Assembly: GCA_020850535.1 (NCBI GenBank) | Contig: JADZEM010000136.1 | Coordinates: 1-62,466 of the forward strand | Source: Chloroflexota bacterium | GTDB lineage: Bacteria; Chloroflexota; UBA6077; JACCZL01 | Length of the DNA stretch: 62,466 nt | Reading direction: 5' to 3' | Shown: positions 31,456 to 39,862 of the stretch, piece after piece | How the letters are laid out: each line of letters begins with the position of its first letter | Position numbering within the stretch: position 1 is the stretch's first letter | Notes under the pieces: model-generated | The model's input: the letters and a program-made list of their open reading frames with translations, nothing else | Databases searched by the model: none | Told to the model about the DNA's origin: nothing | Translations under genes and position numbers: made by a program

Positions 31456-32370
31456 CTAGCGCCCGAGATTGATCTGGCGTGGATCCAGCGCGTCGCGAAC
31501 GGCCTCGGAGAGGAAGTTCAAGCCGATCAGGAGTAGCGTCAACGCCACACCGGGAAACACACCGTACCACCAGGCCGTACGGAGGAACTGGCGACTGCTG
31601 CTCAGCATCGAGCCCCACGACGGATCGGGTGCCTGCGTCCCCAATCCCAGGAACGAGAGCGTGGACTCCAGCAGGATGCCGAACGCCATCGCTACCATGA
31701 CCTGCACGAGCAATGGGGACATCACGTTCGGCAGGATGTGACTGAAGATGATGCGCGGTATGCTGGCACCCAGCGCGCGCTCGGCCAGCACGTAGTCGCG
31801 TTCCTTCTCTGTCAGCGCGCAGGCCCGAGCCAACCGCGCAAAGATCGGGATGTTGAACACCCCGACGGCGATCGAGGCGTTGACTGCACCCGGTCCGATG
31901 ACCAGCACGATGGCGATGCCGAGCAAGATCGCGGGAAACGCCAGCAGGCAGTCCCACACCCGATTGATGACCCCATCTACCCAGCCGCCGAGATACCCAC
32001 CGAGCAGTCCGGTCGTAGCCCCGACGGAGAGTCCGATCGCGACGCTGATAATTCCGACAGTCAGCGAGATCCGCGAGCCGTAGAGCAGCCGGCTGAGCAC
32101 GTCACGCCCGAGGTCATCCGTGCCGAGCAGGTACGGGACGCCCGGCGGCTTCAACTGGGCACCGGGGAACTGCTCCACTGGGTCGAACGGCGCCACGTAC
32201 GGTGCGACGAGAGCCACCAGGCAGAACGCCCCGAGCACCGAGATGCCAATCATGCCGCTCGGGTTGCGCAGGATGCGCCGGCCCGCTCGAATCATCGGCG
32301 ACTGGACCGATTGCGCGACATCGTCGCGATTCGCCGTGAGGACGGCCCCTTGCGTGGACACTCCCATCAT
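31456..32370 (-). CDS. Peptide/nickel-type ABC permease, DppC type
   Basis: A 304-residue permease of the binding-protein-dependent Dpp/Opp type. It has an N-terminal segment RILRNPSGMIGISVLGAFCL, the YLLGTDDLGRDVLSRLLYGS motif typical of DppC proteins, the EAA loop RALGASIPRIIFSHILPN and about six membrane helices. The ATG overlaps the stop of the DppB-type gene by four bases. It is the last gene of the leftward sugar-acid operon. No DppD/DppF ATPase gene follows; the palindrome at 31401 and decayed DNA come next. Confidence 0.9.
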   Translation of the reverse strand: MMGVSTQGAVLTANRDDVAQSVQSPMIRAGRRILRNPSGMIGISVLGAFCLVALVAPYVAPFDPVEQFPGAQLKPPGVPYLLGTDDLGRDVLSRLLYGSRISLTVGIISVAIGLSVGATTGLLGGYLGGWVDGVINRVWDCLLAFPAILLGIAIVLVIGPGAVNASIAVGVFNIPIFARLARACALTEKERDYVLAERALGASIPRIIFSHILPNVMSPLLVQVMVAMAFGILLESTLSFLGLGTQAPDPSWGSMLSSSRQFLRTAWWYGVFPGVALTLLLIGLNFLSEAVRDALDPRQINLGR

Positions 32371-33323
32371 CCCCGTCCTCGGCTCAGCCGGATGCGCGGG
32401 TCGATCAACCCGTACATCAGGTCCATCACCAGGTTGATCAGCACGAACACCATGACCATGATCAGCAGCACCGCTTGCACCAGCGGATAGTCACGCTGGC
32501 CCACCGCGTCGATCATCAGGCGTCCCAGACCCGGCCAGGCGAAGATCGACTCGACCACCACCGTCCCGCCGAGGAGGCGCCCGAACTGGAGCCCCACCAC
32601 CGTGACAACGGGGATCAGCGCGGCCCGAAGTGCGTGGCCGATGACCACGACCCTCTCCGCGAGCCCCTTCGCGCGGGCCGTCCTCACGTAGTCCTCGTGG
32701 AGCACGTCGAGCATCGCCGTCGCGATGAACCGCGAGAAGACGGCGGACATGTGGAAGCTCAGCGTCAGCGCCGGCAGGATCAGGGAGCGCATGCCCAGCA
32801 TTGGGTTCTGGAACGGGTCCACCCGCCCGCCCGGTGGCAGCCAGCCGAGCGCGAGCGTGAACAGCAGGATCAGGAGGATGCCGAGCCAGAAGTTGGGCAC
32901 GCCGAGCGCAAGGCCCGTGTATGCGGTCACCAGCAACTGAATCCGAGATCCTTGTTTCAGCGCGGTGATCAGCCCCAGCGGCAGCGCTACGACCAGCGCC
33001 AGCAGCAGCGAGACGAGCGCCAGTTGCGCCGTGGCGGGGGCAGCGTCCCAGATGAGCTCGGCGACCGGGATCTTGCTCAGATAGGAGAAGCCGAGGTCGC
33101 CACGCACGACGTGGCTGACCCAGGCGAGGTACTGCACCGGCAGCGGCTGATCCAGTCCTAACCGCGCGCGGACTTCCGCGATGGACTGGGAGGAGGCCTC
33201 CGGGCCGGCCACCATCTGGGCCGGGTCGCCCGGCACCAGCCGCATCAGGACGAACACCGTGGCCGATGCGAGCACCACCACCGGGACAAGCTGCCAGAGT
33301 CGTCGGAGTGTGTACGAGATCAT
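32367..33323 (-). CDS. Peptide/nickel-type ABC permease, DppB type
   Basis: A 318-residue permease beginning MISYTLRRLWQLVPVVVLAS, a typical DppB start. It has LVPGDPAQMVAGPEAS, the EAA loop TARAKGLAERVVVIGHALRA and YPLVQAVLLIMVMVFVLINL near the end. Its stop overlaps the DppC-type start. Dpp-type importers in such catabolic clusters often carry sugar acids or oligosaccharides rather than peptides, which fits the enolase-superfamily and aldolase genes upstream. Confidence 0.9.
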   Translation of the reverse strand: MISYTLRRLWQLVPVVVLASATVFVLMRLVPGDPAQMVAGPEASSQSIAEVRARLGLDQPLPVQYLAWVSHVVRGDLGFSYLSKIPVAELIWDAAPATAQLALVSLLLALVVALPLGLITALKQGSRIQLLVTAYTGLALGVPNFWLGILLILLFTLALGWLPPGGRVDPFQNPMLGMRSLILPALTLSFHMSAVFSRFIATAMLDVLHEDYVRTARAKGLAERVVVIGHALRAALIPVVTVVGLQFGRLLGGTVVVESIFAWPGLGRLMIDAVGQRDYPLVQAVLLIMVMVFVLINLVMDLMYGLIDPRIRLSRGRG

Positions 33324-33437
33324 CGCCGGCCTCTCAATTCGCAGCCATGCAGATGGGAATGTCAGCGAGGTGCCGGGCGCCGCGCAGAGACGGGAGCCAC
33401 CTCTGGGTCACCGCCGGTACCGGCGCCCGGCCGCCGC

Positions 33438-35165
33438 TCACTTGTCCAGCCACATGTCCGAGACGTACGGCGTGTTGTCCATGTTGTAGGTCAGCCCCTT
33501 GACGTACGGGGCCAGCACCCAGGAGCGCGGCTGGTACGCGACCGGGTTGTTGAAGCACTCGTCCAGCATGATCTCCTGGATCCTCCGGCAGATCTTCTGG
33601 CGTGCGTCACGGTCCAGGGTCGACTGGAGGTCGGCCCTGAGCTTGTCGTACTCGTCGTTCTCGATGTTGGTCCAGCCGCCTTCCTTCGCGGAGTAGAGCG
33701 ACTTGGTGCCGGCGAAGACGGAGCCAGGATCGCGGTTGCCACGCCCGAACGTGTGGACCGTGGACATCATGTCGGCCTTCTCAAGCCGGTCGCTGACCTG
33801 GGCCGGGTCCATCTCGTTGATGCGGGCGTTGATCCCGATCTTCTTCAGGTCGGACTGGATCACCTGCAACAGTGCGCCGTGGCCGGGGCCGATCGCCGAG
33901 GAGCCGAGGATCTCCAGGTCGAACCCGTTGGCGAAGCCGGCCTCGGCCAGCAGCGCCTTCGACCTCTCCAGATCGAAGCCGATCCTCGATTCGAGATCCT
34001 TGAAGTAGGCCCACGAATGCTCCGGCCAGAGCAGCGGGGTCGGCTCCACCAGGCTGTAGAGGCCGGTCTCGGTGAACCGCTTGCGGTCCACGGCCCAGGC
34101 CAGCGCCTGCCGCACCTTCTTATTCTGCAGCGGCTCGCGCTTCAGGTTGAGCTCGAAGGCGAACTTGAACGCGCCCGGCGCCCCGAGGTCCGCCACAAAC
34201 TTGCCGCTGTCGCGCAGGCGCACGAGGTCCGGGAAGTTGACCTGCCAGACTGCGTCAACCTCACCGGATTCGAGATTAATCGCCATCGCGCTCAGGTCCG
34301 GGATCTGCCGCACGACGAACTTGTCCACGTACGGCTTGCCGGGCTCCCAGTACTCTTTGAAGGCGCTCATCTCGACACGGTCGTTCGGGACGTATCGGTC
34401 GAGCTTGAACGGCCCCGTCCCGATGGCCGTCTTCCCGATCTGGTCGATGGTGTCCCTATCCATGATGTAGAGCGTGTCGAGGATATCGAAGACGCCGGGG
34501 TTGATCTTGTCAAAGCGGAGGATCGCCGTGTGTGGGTCCGGCGTCTTCACTTCTTTGATCGTCTGATAGGCCGAGCGCAACGATGCCTTGTCGTTGCTCG
34601 CCGCGAAATTGACGGTGAACTTCACGTCCTCGGAGACAAACTCGCGGCCGGAGTGGAACTTCACGCCCTTGCGCAGCCGCAGCGTCATCTCCAGGTTGTC
34701 CGGGCTGAACTGCCAGGACTCGGCGAGTTCGGGTTGTGGGGTGAGCGCGGCGTCGTAATGGACCGGCGAGTTCCAGATCGCCCGCATCCAGGTGTAGTGG
34801 CCCGGGCTGACCTGGAACGGGTCGAACTCCCGCATCGGCGACGGCTTCGCGACGGTCAGAGTGCCGCCACGCCTTACGTTCGCAGGGGCCGGGGCGGCCG
34901 TGGGCTTCGCCGGCGCGGCAGCGGCAGCCTGGGTGGCCACCGGGGCAGCTTGCCCCGCCGGAGCAGCGGTCGCCTGCTGGAGCGCGGACTTCGGGACCTG
35001 CGGCGGGGTCGTTGGCGCAACCTGGACCGCCGGTGCGGCGGTGGGCTTGGCGGCCGGCGCCGATGGCTGCGAGCAGGCCTGGCTCAATACGACGGCGACC
35101 GTTGCCCCGCCGAGCATCAGGAACTCACGACGCGTTCGATAACTCCGAGTGTTGGAGCTGGTCAT
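33438..35165 (-). CDS. ABC substrate-binding lipoprotein, SBP_bac_5 (Dpp/Opp) type
   Basis: A 575-residue family 5 binding protein. The N-terminus has a twin-arginine motif (RTRREFLMLGG) and a lipobox-like SQAC, then an Ala/Pro/Thr-rich linker of about 70 residues, so it is probably a Tat-exported lipoprotein. The mature domain has FDPFQVSPGHYTWMRAIWNS, LRLRKGVKFHSGREFVSEDV and FKLDRYVPNDRVEM. The start at 35165 has GGGGAGGGGG upstream. It lies between the GntR-type gene and the permeases in the operon. Confidence 0.9.
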   Translation of the reverse strand: MTSSNTRSYRTRREFLMLGGATVAVVLSQACSQPSAPAAKPTAAPAVQVAPTTPPQVPKSALQQATAAPAGQAAPVATQAAAAAPAKPTAAPAPANVRRGGTLTVAKPSPMREFDPFQVSPGHYTWMRAIWNSPVHYDAALTPQPELAESWQFSPDNLEMTLRLRKGVKFHSGREFVSEDVKFTVNFAASNDKASLRSAYQTIKEVKTPDPHTAILRFDKINPGVFDILDTLYIMDRDTIDQIGKTAIGTGPFKLDRYVPNDRVEMSAFKEYWEPGKPYVDKFVVRQIPDLSAMAINLESGEVDAVWQVNFPDLVRLRDSGKFVADLGAPGAFKFAFELNLKREPLQNKKVRQALAWAVDRKRFTETGLYSLVEPTPLLWPEHSWAYFKDLESRIGFDLERSKALLAEAGFANGFDLEILGSSAIGPGHGALLQVIQSDLKKIGINARINEMDPAQVSDRLEKADMMSTVHTFGRGNRDPGSVFAGTKSLYSAKEGGWTNIENDEYDKLRADLQSTLDRDARQKICRRIQEIMLDECFNNPVAYQPRSWVLAPYVKGLTYNMDNTPYVSDMWLDK

Positions 35166-35298
35166 TGCCCCCTCCCCTTCCCTGGGCCCTGGCCGTGGCG
35201 CGACGCCCGCCTCCCGGGCCCGCCCACGGCAGCGATGCCCAGTTTCCTGGCCGGCATCCGGCCGCTTCCGGGTCAGCAGCGGACCACACGCTGGACCA

Positions 35299-36039
35299 TC
35301 ACTCACTCACGCCCCCGTTGCGCTGTGCATCGGCACGATCCGGCGGCGGATTGGCGTCGTCATCCGCCGTTGCCGTGGCTCGATCGAGGAACGATTGCTT
35401 CGCCAGTCCAAGGTGGGTTCGCACCGCATCGAGCGTGCGCCCCAGGTCTCGTGCTGCGAAGGCGGCGTAGATGGCCCGGTGCTCCACAAGCATTCCCGCT
35501 CGTGCACGCATCCGATTGCTGATCTGGTATGAGCGGATGTGGGTGTTCAACTGGGCGTACCACGTCCTGGCCCGCCCGTTGGGCCAGAGCTCCATGTACC
35601 ACCCGTGGAAGTCGCGGTCCGCTTCCAAGACCCGTCGCTGCGACTCGAAGCTGGTATCACGCGCGTCGCAGGCCGCTTCGTGTCGCTCAAGCCGGCGTTC
35701 AAGCTCCGCCAGGAACGGGGCATCCACCCGGGCGAAGCCCTCGCGGACCGCGTGGAGCTCGCACATCAGCCGGCATTCGTACAGGTCCAGGATCTCCTCG
35801 ATGGTGGGCTGGGCCACGATCGGCCCGAGCCCGGCGCGATGATCCACCAGCCCCTCGCCGGCCAGACGCGCCAGGGCGTGCTTGACCGGCGTGGGGCTCA
35901 GTCCCAACTGGGCCGCGAGATCCTCAGGCCGAAGACGCATGCCTGGGCGAAGCTCGTGTGATAGGATTGCACGGAGCAGGTGCTCGTATGCGAGATCTCC
36001 CAGGGTGTTTCTGGCACTGCGAAGGTCCACGGCCTGCAT
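35299..36039 (-). CDS. GntR-family regulator with FCD domain (copy 1)
   Basis: A 246-residue FadR/GntR-type repressor. The winged helix lies at about residues 5-70 (GDLAYEHLLRAILSHELRPG, LRPEDLAAQLGLSPTPVKHA, GEGLVDHRAGLGPIV). An FCD domain follows with the metal-binding-type ADRDFHGWYMELWPNGRA and LVEHRAIYAAFAARD. I place the start at the ATG at 36039, after GAGGTGACG. The protein is clearly paralogous to the regulator at 39863. It lies inside the operon, between the enolase-superfamily and binding-protein genes, and may sense the sugar acid or a keto-acid intermediate. Confidence 0.85.
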   Translation of the reverse strand: MQAVDLRSARNTLGDLAYEHLLRAILSHELRPGMRLRPEDLAAQLGLSPTPVKHALARLAGEGLVDHRAGLGPIVAQPTIEEILDLYECRLMCELHAVREGFARVDAPFLAELERRLERHEAACDARDTSFESQRRVLEADRDFHGWYMELWPNGRARTWYAQLNTHIRSYQISNRMRARAGMLVEHRAIYAAFAARDLGRTLDAVRTHLGLAKQSFLDRATATADDDANPPPDRADAQRNGGVSE

Positions 36040-36243
36040 CGTCACCTCATGCGGTCGGACGGGATGGTCAATGGATCTGTCTGGCCGAGCTGGCCGTCCA
36101 ACCCGGTTGGCGCGGGTGCTGCGCGGCTCGTGGCCGCCCTCGAAACGGCTAAGCACTCGCGCAGAAGTTCGGCCCGTTTTCCCCGGGAGCTTTACCAGGA
36201 GGCCGGAGTCCCAGAAAGCCGTGCCAGACCTTAGTTCAGGTGC

Positions 36244-37434
36244 TTAGGTGGCGCCGCGGTCGGCGAGGTCTTCCCCGACCAGCCCGAGGGCCGGCTTGAC
36301 TGCCACCGAGATGTCCGTGCCGCCACGGTAGGCGAACTTCTCGCGGATCTCATCCGTGAGCTCGACGCCCAGTCCCGGCCTGTTCGGGAGCGGCAGATAG
36401 CCGTCCTGCGCTTCGAGGAGCGCACCGCCAAGCTCGCTACGGAGTGGGTTGTGGGTGATGTCGTGCTCGATGATGAACGCTTCCGGTGTGGACGCGATCA
36501 CATGGAGCGCCGCAAGCTCCAGCGCGGCGTCCCCGAACGAGTGCGGCACGAACAGGAGGTCGTTGGCCGTCGCCATTGCGCCGATCTTGCGGATCTCGCT
36601 GATGCCGCCGCAACGGGCCGTGTCCGGCTGGATCACGTCCACGGCCTTTCGGCCAATCACGTCACGGAAGCCGTAGCGAGTGTAGTTGTTCTCGCCGGCC
36701 GCGATCCGGACCGAGGTCGCGTCGGAGAGCTGCTTCATGCCGTCGAGGTCGTCGAACGGGATTGGCTCCTCGAACCAGAAGACGTTGAGGCGCTCAAGCT
36801 CCCGGACCACCTTGAGGGCAAGCTTGGTGGTGTAGCTGACGTTGGCATCCACGAACAGGTCCACCTTCGGGCCGATCGCCTCGCGGACCGCCACCATCAT
36901 CGCCAGGTCACGATCAAGGTCGCCGCCGATCTTCACCTTGACGGCGGTGTACCCCTGGGCGATGTATCGCTTCGCCTCCTCGTAGGCTGATTCGGGTGCC
37001 TGCCAGTACACAGAGCTCGCATACGCGCGCACCTTCGGGTGGGCAGCACCGCCGAGGAGCTCATAGATCGGCACGCCGAGCGCCTTGCCCTTGATGTCCC
37101 AGAGGGCGATGTCGATGCCACTGAGGGCGCCGACGCCAATCCCGCGCGGCCCTGATGACCGTTCGAGGCGGCCGATGTAGAGGTCGCGCCAGATCGCCTC
37201 GATCTCGAACGGGTCGCGACCATGCAGGGCCGGCGCGAACACATCTTCGACGACCGCCTTGATCGCCGATGGCGGGTTGCCAAGGCAGCTACCCAGCCCG
37301 GTCACGCCTTCGTCGGTCAGCACCTCGACAAATGTGCTGGTCCGCGCGTACTTGAGCCCGACCCCCGAGCGGACGCGCGATCCGGCCGGGATTGGCGCCG
37401 AGAGGATCGTGGCGCGGACGTCGGAGATGCGCAT
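36244..37434 (-). CDS. Enolase-superfamily enzyme (mandelate racemase/muconate lactonizing type), MR1
   Basis: A 396-residue acid-sugar dehydratase-type enzyme. The capping domain starts MRISDVRATILSAPIP. In the barrel are the Lys pair AVKVKIGGDLDRD, the metal ligands in VDLFVDANVSYTT, VFWFEEPIPFDD and RIAAGENNYTRYG, the Asp of VIQPDTARCGGIS and the His of LFVPHSFGDAAL. All usual catalytic positions are present, so it is probably active as a dehydratase or racemase. The start at 37434 follows CAGGAGAGA. It probably makes the 2-keto-3-deoxy acid used by the aldolase at 38621. Confidence 0.9.
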   Translation of the reverse strand: MRISDVRATILSAPIPAGSRVRSGVGLKYARTSTFVEVLTDEGVTGLGSCLGNPPSAIKAVVEDVFAPALHGRDPFEIEAIWRDLYIGRLERSSGPRGIGVGALSGIDIALWDIKGKALGVPIYELLGGAAHPKVRAYASSVYWQAPESAYEEAKRYIAQGYTAVKVKIGGDLDRDLAMMVAVREAIGPKVDLFVDANVSYTTKLALKVVRELERLNVFWFEEPIPFDDLDGMKQLSDATSVRIAAGENNYTRYGFRDVIGRKAVDVIQPDTARCGGISEIRKIGAMATANDLLFVPHSFGDAALELAALHVIASTPEAFIIEHDITHNPLRSELGGALLEAQDGYLPLPNRPGLGVELTDEIREKFAYRGGTDISVAVKPALGLVGEDLADRGAT

Positions 37435-37526
37435 GTGGTCTCTCCTGTTGCCTGGTGAGTAGGTGGTGACGGCGGCTTTGCCGAGACGAGCCCGGGGCAC
37501 GCCGATGCGCCTGCCGTTCGTCCGCG

Positions 37527-38624
37527 CTACAGGATGTCAGAGGCCACCCGCTCGGCCGCCTTCAAATCGATGTCGAAGCCGAGGCCGGGGCCGGTTGGGG
37601 CGTGGACGTACCCCTCGCGATCGACGCGGATTGGCTCCAGGTAGACACCGGGGTAGATCTCGCTGTCGAAGCAGCCCTCGGGCGTGGCCTGCTCGTAGTA
37701 GTCGCAGTTGCTGATTGCCAGGCCGACGTGCAGGCTGGCGGTGCCACCGCCGAAATCGTGCGGCTCCATCTTCATGTTGTTCGCTTCGGCCAGCGCAGCG
37801 AGCTTCATCAGGTCCGTGATCCCGAACGAGGCAGGGCCGGCCATGATGTCCATGCAGTTGTTCTTGATCATCGCCGCGTACTCGGAGATGTGCTCCACGC
37901 GGTCGGCCGAGCGGATCTGAACCACCTTGCACTCGCGGGTGAGCTGGGCCAGACCTTCCAGGTCCGTCTTCGGCAGCGGGTCCTCGAACCACCAGTAGCT
38001 GAGCTCGTCCAGCGCGCGGCCCATCCGGAGTGCCTCGTCGCGCGTGTACGGCGCGGGGTAGACCAGGGTGTCGATCATCAGCGTGAAATCGTCTCCTACG
38101 GCCTTCCGAACCTTGTACACGAGACGCAGGTCATCCTCGAAATTGCAGTACGGGTGGAGCTTGACGGCCTTGAACCCCTGCTCCTTGCACCTGAGCGCGG
38201 TCTCGATGAACCGCTCGTCGGTGCTGTGGTGGATGGTGGAGCCGTACGCCAGGATCTTCTCGCGGGTGGCCCCGAGCAGCTTGTAGATCGGCTTGTTGAA
38301 CGTCTTGCCCGCGATGTCCCAGAGGCCGTAGTCGAGCACACCCAGGGTGCCCTGGGGCCAGTTGAAGCGGCGCCGCAGCACGCGGGTGATCTTGCCCCGG
38401 TCGAACGGGTTCTGCCCCTCGATATGCTCCCGTGCCTGGGCCCACAACTGCGCGAAGCGGCGAATGCGGCTGCCCTCCGAGGAGACGACGCCCAGGATGC
38501 CCTCGTCAGTCTCGATGACGGCGACGCCGTTCTGGCGGGTCTTCGAGACGACATACTCTTCGACTTCCTGGTGGTGGTTCTCGCGCGGGCTCAGGATGAT
38601 GGCGCGCAGTCCGGTGATCTTCAT
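37527..38624 (-). CDS. Enolase-superfamily enzyme, MR2, with altered active site
   Basis: A 365-residue enolase-superfamily protein starting MKITGLRAIILSPRENHHQE. Metal-ligand segments FTLMIDTLVYPAPYT and YWWFEDPLPKTDL are present, and VQIRSADRVEH probably holds the third ligand as Asp. The Lys motif reads AVKLHPYC (K-L-H rather than K-x-K). The stretch corresponding to IQPD reads DIMAGPASFG, so the Asp of the His-Asp dyad seems to be missing although the His remains in MEPHDFGGG. The substrate or chemistry may differ from MR1. Its start overlaps the stop of the DapA-type gene by four bases. Confidence 0.8.
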   Translation of the reverse strand: MKITGLRAIILSPRENHHQEVEEYVVSKTRQNGVAVIETDEGILGVVSSEGSRIRRFAQLWAQAREHIEGQNPFDRGKITRVLRRRFNWPQGTLGVLDYGLWDIAGKTFNKPIYKLLGATREKILAYGSTIHHSTDERFIETALRCKEQGFKAVKLHPYCNFEDDLRLVYKVRKAVGDDFTLMIDTLVYPAPYTRDEALRMGRALDELSYWWFEDPLPKTDLEGLAQLTRECKVVQIRSADRVEHISEYAAMIKNNCMDIMAGPASFGITDLMKLAALAEANNMKMEPHDFGGGTASLHVGLAISNCDYYEQATPEGCFDSEIYPGVYLEPIRVDREGYVHAPTGPGLGFDIDLKAAERVASDIL

Positions 38625-39535
38625 GCGACGACTCCCGTCACGAGGTCTTGCTGGACCAGTGCCATCGCGTGGTCAAGCTCGCGGAGGTCGTACTCGTCGA
38701 GGTCGGTGTCTGGTCGGCGGCTGACCGTGGCCCGGAAGACGCCGCGTCGGCGCAGGATCTCCTTGGCGACGCGGATACCGAGCAGCCCCCAGATGGTCTG
38801 GGCCGGTAGCTGCCGTACGAACGCCTCGCGGGCGCCCGCCTCGTCGCCCTTCTCCAGGAGCTCGAAGACCTTGACCTGGGCGTCCACCAGGTGGCAGCCG
38901 GACATCAGGCCGCAGGCGCCGCGCTGGAGCTCATCCACCAGGCAGCGCCCGCCCGAGCCCCCAAAGACGCCGCTCAGGTGGTCTCCGCCGAGCCGGAGCA
39001 CTTCCGAGATGCGGTGGGTACTCGGGAGCGTCTCCTCCTTGACGTACAGAACCTGGGGGATCGCCTCGGCGATCTTTGCAATGGCCTCCGGGCGGAGCGG
39101 CGCACCGACCTGCCCGCCAACGTTCTGGACAACGACTGGCAGCCCGTCGGCGGCATCCGCGATCTGGCGGTAGTAGTCCAACACGCCATCCGGACCGAGC
39201 GGGATCACGTACGGCGGCATGGCGATGACCCCGGTCGCGCCGTGCTCGCGGGCATGCCGGGTCAGGCGCACGGCCGTGCCGACGGCCGCGGCAGCCGTGC
39301 CGATCACGACCGGTACGCGCCCGCGCGCCTGCTCGATGACGATCTCGGTCAGCCGGCGCCGCTCATCGTCGTCCAGGAGCGAGAACTCGCTAGTGTTGAC
39401 CGGCGTGACGATGCCGTGGGCGCCCGCCGCGATGACGAAATCGACCTCGTCGCGCAGGCTGGCCTCGTCCAACGAACGGTCGTTGTGAAACGGCGTCAGG
39501 AGAATCGTGTAGATGCCGTGCCAAGGTTGAGCCAT
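38621..39535 (-). CDS. DapA-family aldolase/dehydratase
   Basis: A 304-residue protein of the dihydrodipicolinate synthase/N-acetylneuraminate lyase family of class I aldolases. Marks are YTILLTPFHNDRSLDEASLR, HGIVTPVNTSEFSLLDDDER, GVIAMPPYVIPLGPDGVLDY, the Schiff-base Lys in VLYVKEETLPS and GVFGGSGGRCLVDEL. In place of the usual G-(S/T)TGE loop it has TPVNTSEF, so it is not DapA itself but a 2-keto-3-deoxy-sugar-acid type enzyme. I use the ATG at 39535 after GGAAGGGG. It is the first gene after the promoter at 39660. Confidence 0.85.
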   Translation of the reverse strand: MAQPWHGIYTILLTPFHNDRSLDEASLRDEVDFVIAAGAHGIVTPVNTSEFSLLDDDERRRLTEIVIEQARGRVPVVIGTAAAAVGTAVRLTRHAREHGATGVIAMPPYVIPLGPDGVLDYYRQIADAADGLPVVVQNVGGQVGAPLRPEAIAKIAEAIPQVLYVKEETLPSTHRISEVLRLGGDHLSGVFGGSGGRCLVDELQRGACGLMSGCHLVDAQVKVFELLEKGDEAGAREAFVRQLPAQTIWGLLGIRVAKEILRRRGVFRATVSRRPDTDLDEYDLRELDHAMALVQQDLVTGVVA

Positions 39536-39618
39536 CGTCGCCCCTTCCTGCACCTGGAGTAGCCCACCAGCGGGCCAGCGAGGACCGTCACACTCGAGCC
39601 AGATCGTGAAACATCAGA

Positions 39619-39644
39619 TTTCGAAACCTCAAAATTTCGAAATT
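39619..39644. promoter_or_regulatory. Two TTTCGAAA palindromes, operator pair
   Basis: TTTCGAAA occurs at 39619-39626 and within AATTTCGAAATT at 39633-39644, centres 16 bases apart. They lie just downstream of the predicted transcription start of the promoter at 39660-39688, a usual place for a repressor. One of the two FCD-type GntR regulators (35299 or 39863) is the likely binder. Confidence 0.55.
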
Positions 39645-39659
39645 CTGACCGTGATCGCC

Positions 39660-39688
39660 AGTGTAGCGAGTCATGTACGGGGTGTCAA
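39660..39688 (-). promoter_or_regulatory. Sigma-70-type promoter of the sugar-acid operon
   Basis: Read on the minus strand: TTGACA (39683-39688), 17 bases, TACACT (39660-39665). It points to the DapA-family gene at 39535 and probably drives the whole operon to 31456. No other convincing promoter is visible inside it. Confidence 0.65.
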
Positions 39689-39862
39689 CCCGCCAATCGG
39701 GCGTCAGGCAGGCGGCGGGCGAGGACACACGACACTGCCAATCGAGACAGCACCGGTTACCGTATGGTGAGATGACCGGCCAGACGGGTCAACAGCTCAA
39801 CGCAATAGCTCGGGGTACACCACAGGTGGCGGCGGCGATCTGGGCAGCCCTCTGGTGTCGGG

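Noticed and set aside
33753-35522. A 589-codon plus-strand frame opposite the Dpp-type binding protein
   Set aside because: No domain and shadow-like composition; the minus-strand gene has a signal peptide and family motifs.
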